From contig NZ_FOTQ01000005.1 of NCBI RefSeq assembly GCF_900114635.1, positions 186,001 through 250,000 of the forward strand: a stretch of DNA of 64,000 bases, given 5' to 3'. The stretch is from Shimia aestuarii (GTDB taxonomy: Bacteria; Pseudomonadota; Alphaproteobacteria; Rhodobacterales; Rhodobacteraceae). A program made the translations under genes and the position numbers. The notes beneath the pieces are model-generated. The model did not search any database. It saw only the letters and a list, made by a program, of their open reading frames with translations, and had not been told where the DNA came from. This document shows, one piece after another, positions 62,995 through 64,000 of the stretch (positions are counted from its first letter, which is position 1; each line of letters begins with the position of its first letter).

Positions 62995-63960
62995 CTAGCG
63001 GCCCAGCATCCACTGTCCGTCCGGCCAGAATGCGTGAAACGCAAAAGCGAACATCACATCGTGGGGCATATCCTGTCCGCCCGCGGTTCGCACCCGGATC
63101 GACCCAACATCCTTGCCCCGCCCAATGGTCCCGGTATCCAGCGCCGAGGCCTGCCCCGCCTCCCAGCGGATCACCACCCCCGCTTCGCGCAACTCGCCTG
63201 CTACGACCAGCCTTTCAAGCGGCCAGGCGCGGTCCCCAACACGCACCACCCGCGCCAGCGCAGCGATGCCATGCGGCGGCGACTCTCCGCTGTAAAGGAA
63301 CGGCCGGGAAGAACTGTCATAGTTCACATATGGGTTGCTGCCATACCGCCTTGCATGCGCAGGCTGAGCCATCACCAACCCCTCGGGATGGCGCGCCCGG
63401 AACTGGTCCCAGCTTTCCATCCACGTTGGCAGTGCCCTGAGCTCCGCCCCCGTCATCTCCCCCACAATCCCGATGCCAAGCGCCTGCTGCCACCAGCTTT
63501 GCGTCTCGCGGTCGTACATCACCATGTCACTGTTGCGCAGCTTGCCCGACACACCAAAGGTCAACACCCTGCCCTTCACCCGCCGGTCAAAGGTCAGGGC
63601 CGAGTTGCACAAGGGGCAGAACGTGACCGCGATCGGCACGCCACCAACCTTGTCATTCACGATCTCATGCCACGTCAGGTAACGGATCGGATAGGCGCGC
63701 GGCTCCGCCCCCTTGATCTCGACCGTCACCACTGGCTCCATGCCCATGATTCCGGTCTCATCACTGACCCGGATGAACTGCGGATCACTCAGCGCCGGAA
63801 TCCCGTCCTTGGGCGGTCCACCGGACAGGATTTCAACCCAGTTTTCAACGCTGGTCCGGCTGAAATCCGTGTCCGGCCATTCGTGTTTCCAGAACTCCGG
63901 ATCGGCATTTGCAGGAACCGCCAGGGCCAGAGACGCTGCAAGAACGAGCTGTTTCAACAT
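62995..63960 (-). CDS. Secreted DUF3179 protein
   Basis: The 321 residues start with a signal peptide (to about residue 19, PANA) and contain YPIRYLTWHEIVNDKVGGVP and VTFCPLCNSALTFDR, with a CxxC pair, then the DMVMYDRETQSWWQQ segment. DUF3179 function is unknown. Divergent promoter region extends past the window edge. Confidence 0.88.
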   Translation of the reverse strand: MLKQLVLAASLALAVPANADPEFWKHEWPDTDFSRTSVENWVEILSGGPPKDGIPALSDPQFIRVSDETGIMGMEPVVTVEIKGAEPRAYPIRYLTWHEIVNDKVGGVPIAVTFCPLCNSALTFDRRVKGRVLTFGVSGKLRNSDMVMYDRETQSWWQQALGIGIVGEMTGAELRALPTWMESWDQFRARHPEGLVMAQPAHARRYGSNPYVNYDSSSRPFLYSGESPPHGIAALARVVRVGDRAWPLERLVVAGELREAGVVIRWEAGQASALDTGTIGRGKDVGSIRVRTAGGQDMPHDVMFAFAFHAFWPDGQWMLGR

Positions 63961-64000
63961 GGTTTGGTCCTCCCGATCCCACTCTGCGCGCGCCCGAGAC

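Overview
The window is a high-GC, gene-dense chromosomal stretch of an alphaproteobacterium. The Rhodobacteraceae (Roseobacter group) fit best: the genes include comEC-gltX-gltA, a gene-transfer-agent (GTA) type endolysin/holin pair, a fused indolepyruvate:ferredoxin oxidoreductase, a small three-component-type PurL, a bactofilin/M23 pair, and Hint-domain and DUF3179 proteins. I saw no rRNA, complete tRNA, CRISPR array, insertion sequence or intact integrase. Placement in the family is inference from gene content; no species is claimed.

Layout. 0-5 kb: comEC (partial), gltX, gltA, an RTX-repeat membrane-anchored protein and a DUF2087 protein. 4.9-10.98 kb (minus strand): argC-ccmE, then a two-gene lysis cassette (N-acetylmuramidase and holin), ccmF-ccmH and a PaaG-like crotonase; cytochrome c maturation and lysis genes are interleaved. 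11-17.4 kb: murI, an acyltransferase, the 1137-residue indolepyruvate oxidoreductase and a divergent LysR regulator with a long palindrome between them. 17.7-23.2 kb: an MscS channel, purL and a translationally coupled bolA-orf-grxD set. 23.2-27.2 kb: cytochrome b561, zapA, a coiled-coil protein and divergent tkt.

27.2-31.4 kb is the accessory part. A diverged second copy of the tkt 3' end plus its terminator lies 2 kb downstream of tkt, enclosing an SDR and a glycine-zipper protein. Beyond it lies an AT-richer block: a 2OG-Fe(II) oxygenase, then a hairpin-dense leader in front of a secreted PepSY-like protein with a long acidic tail, and a membrane-anchored LuxR-type regulator. This leader plus two-gene module is the best candidate for something undescribed.

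31.4-43.3 kb: cysK, DUF808, coaD, a CBS protein, then a valine/isobutyrate catabolism cluster (LysR, mmsA, a YbdK-type ligase, acyl-CoA dehydrogenase, 3-hydroxyisobutyryl-CoA hydrolase, mmsB) and a Crp-type regulator with a perfect Crp-like palindrome before a DUF2892 protein. 43.3-64 kb: patatin-uvrA operon with a LexA box, a VWA protein, rhodanese, a methyltransferase, lpdA, DUF924, MFS, queA, an AsmA/YhdP-like protein, bcp-DUF455, M23-bactofilin, Hint and DUF3179 proteins. Most are housekeeping genes; the regulatory palindromes, the tkt duplication and the 30-kb module deserve follow-up.
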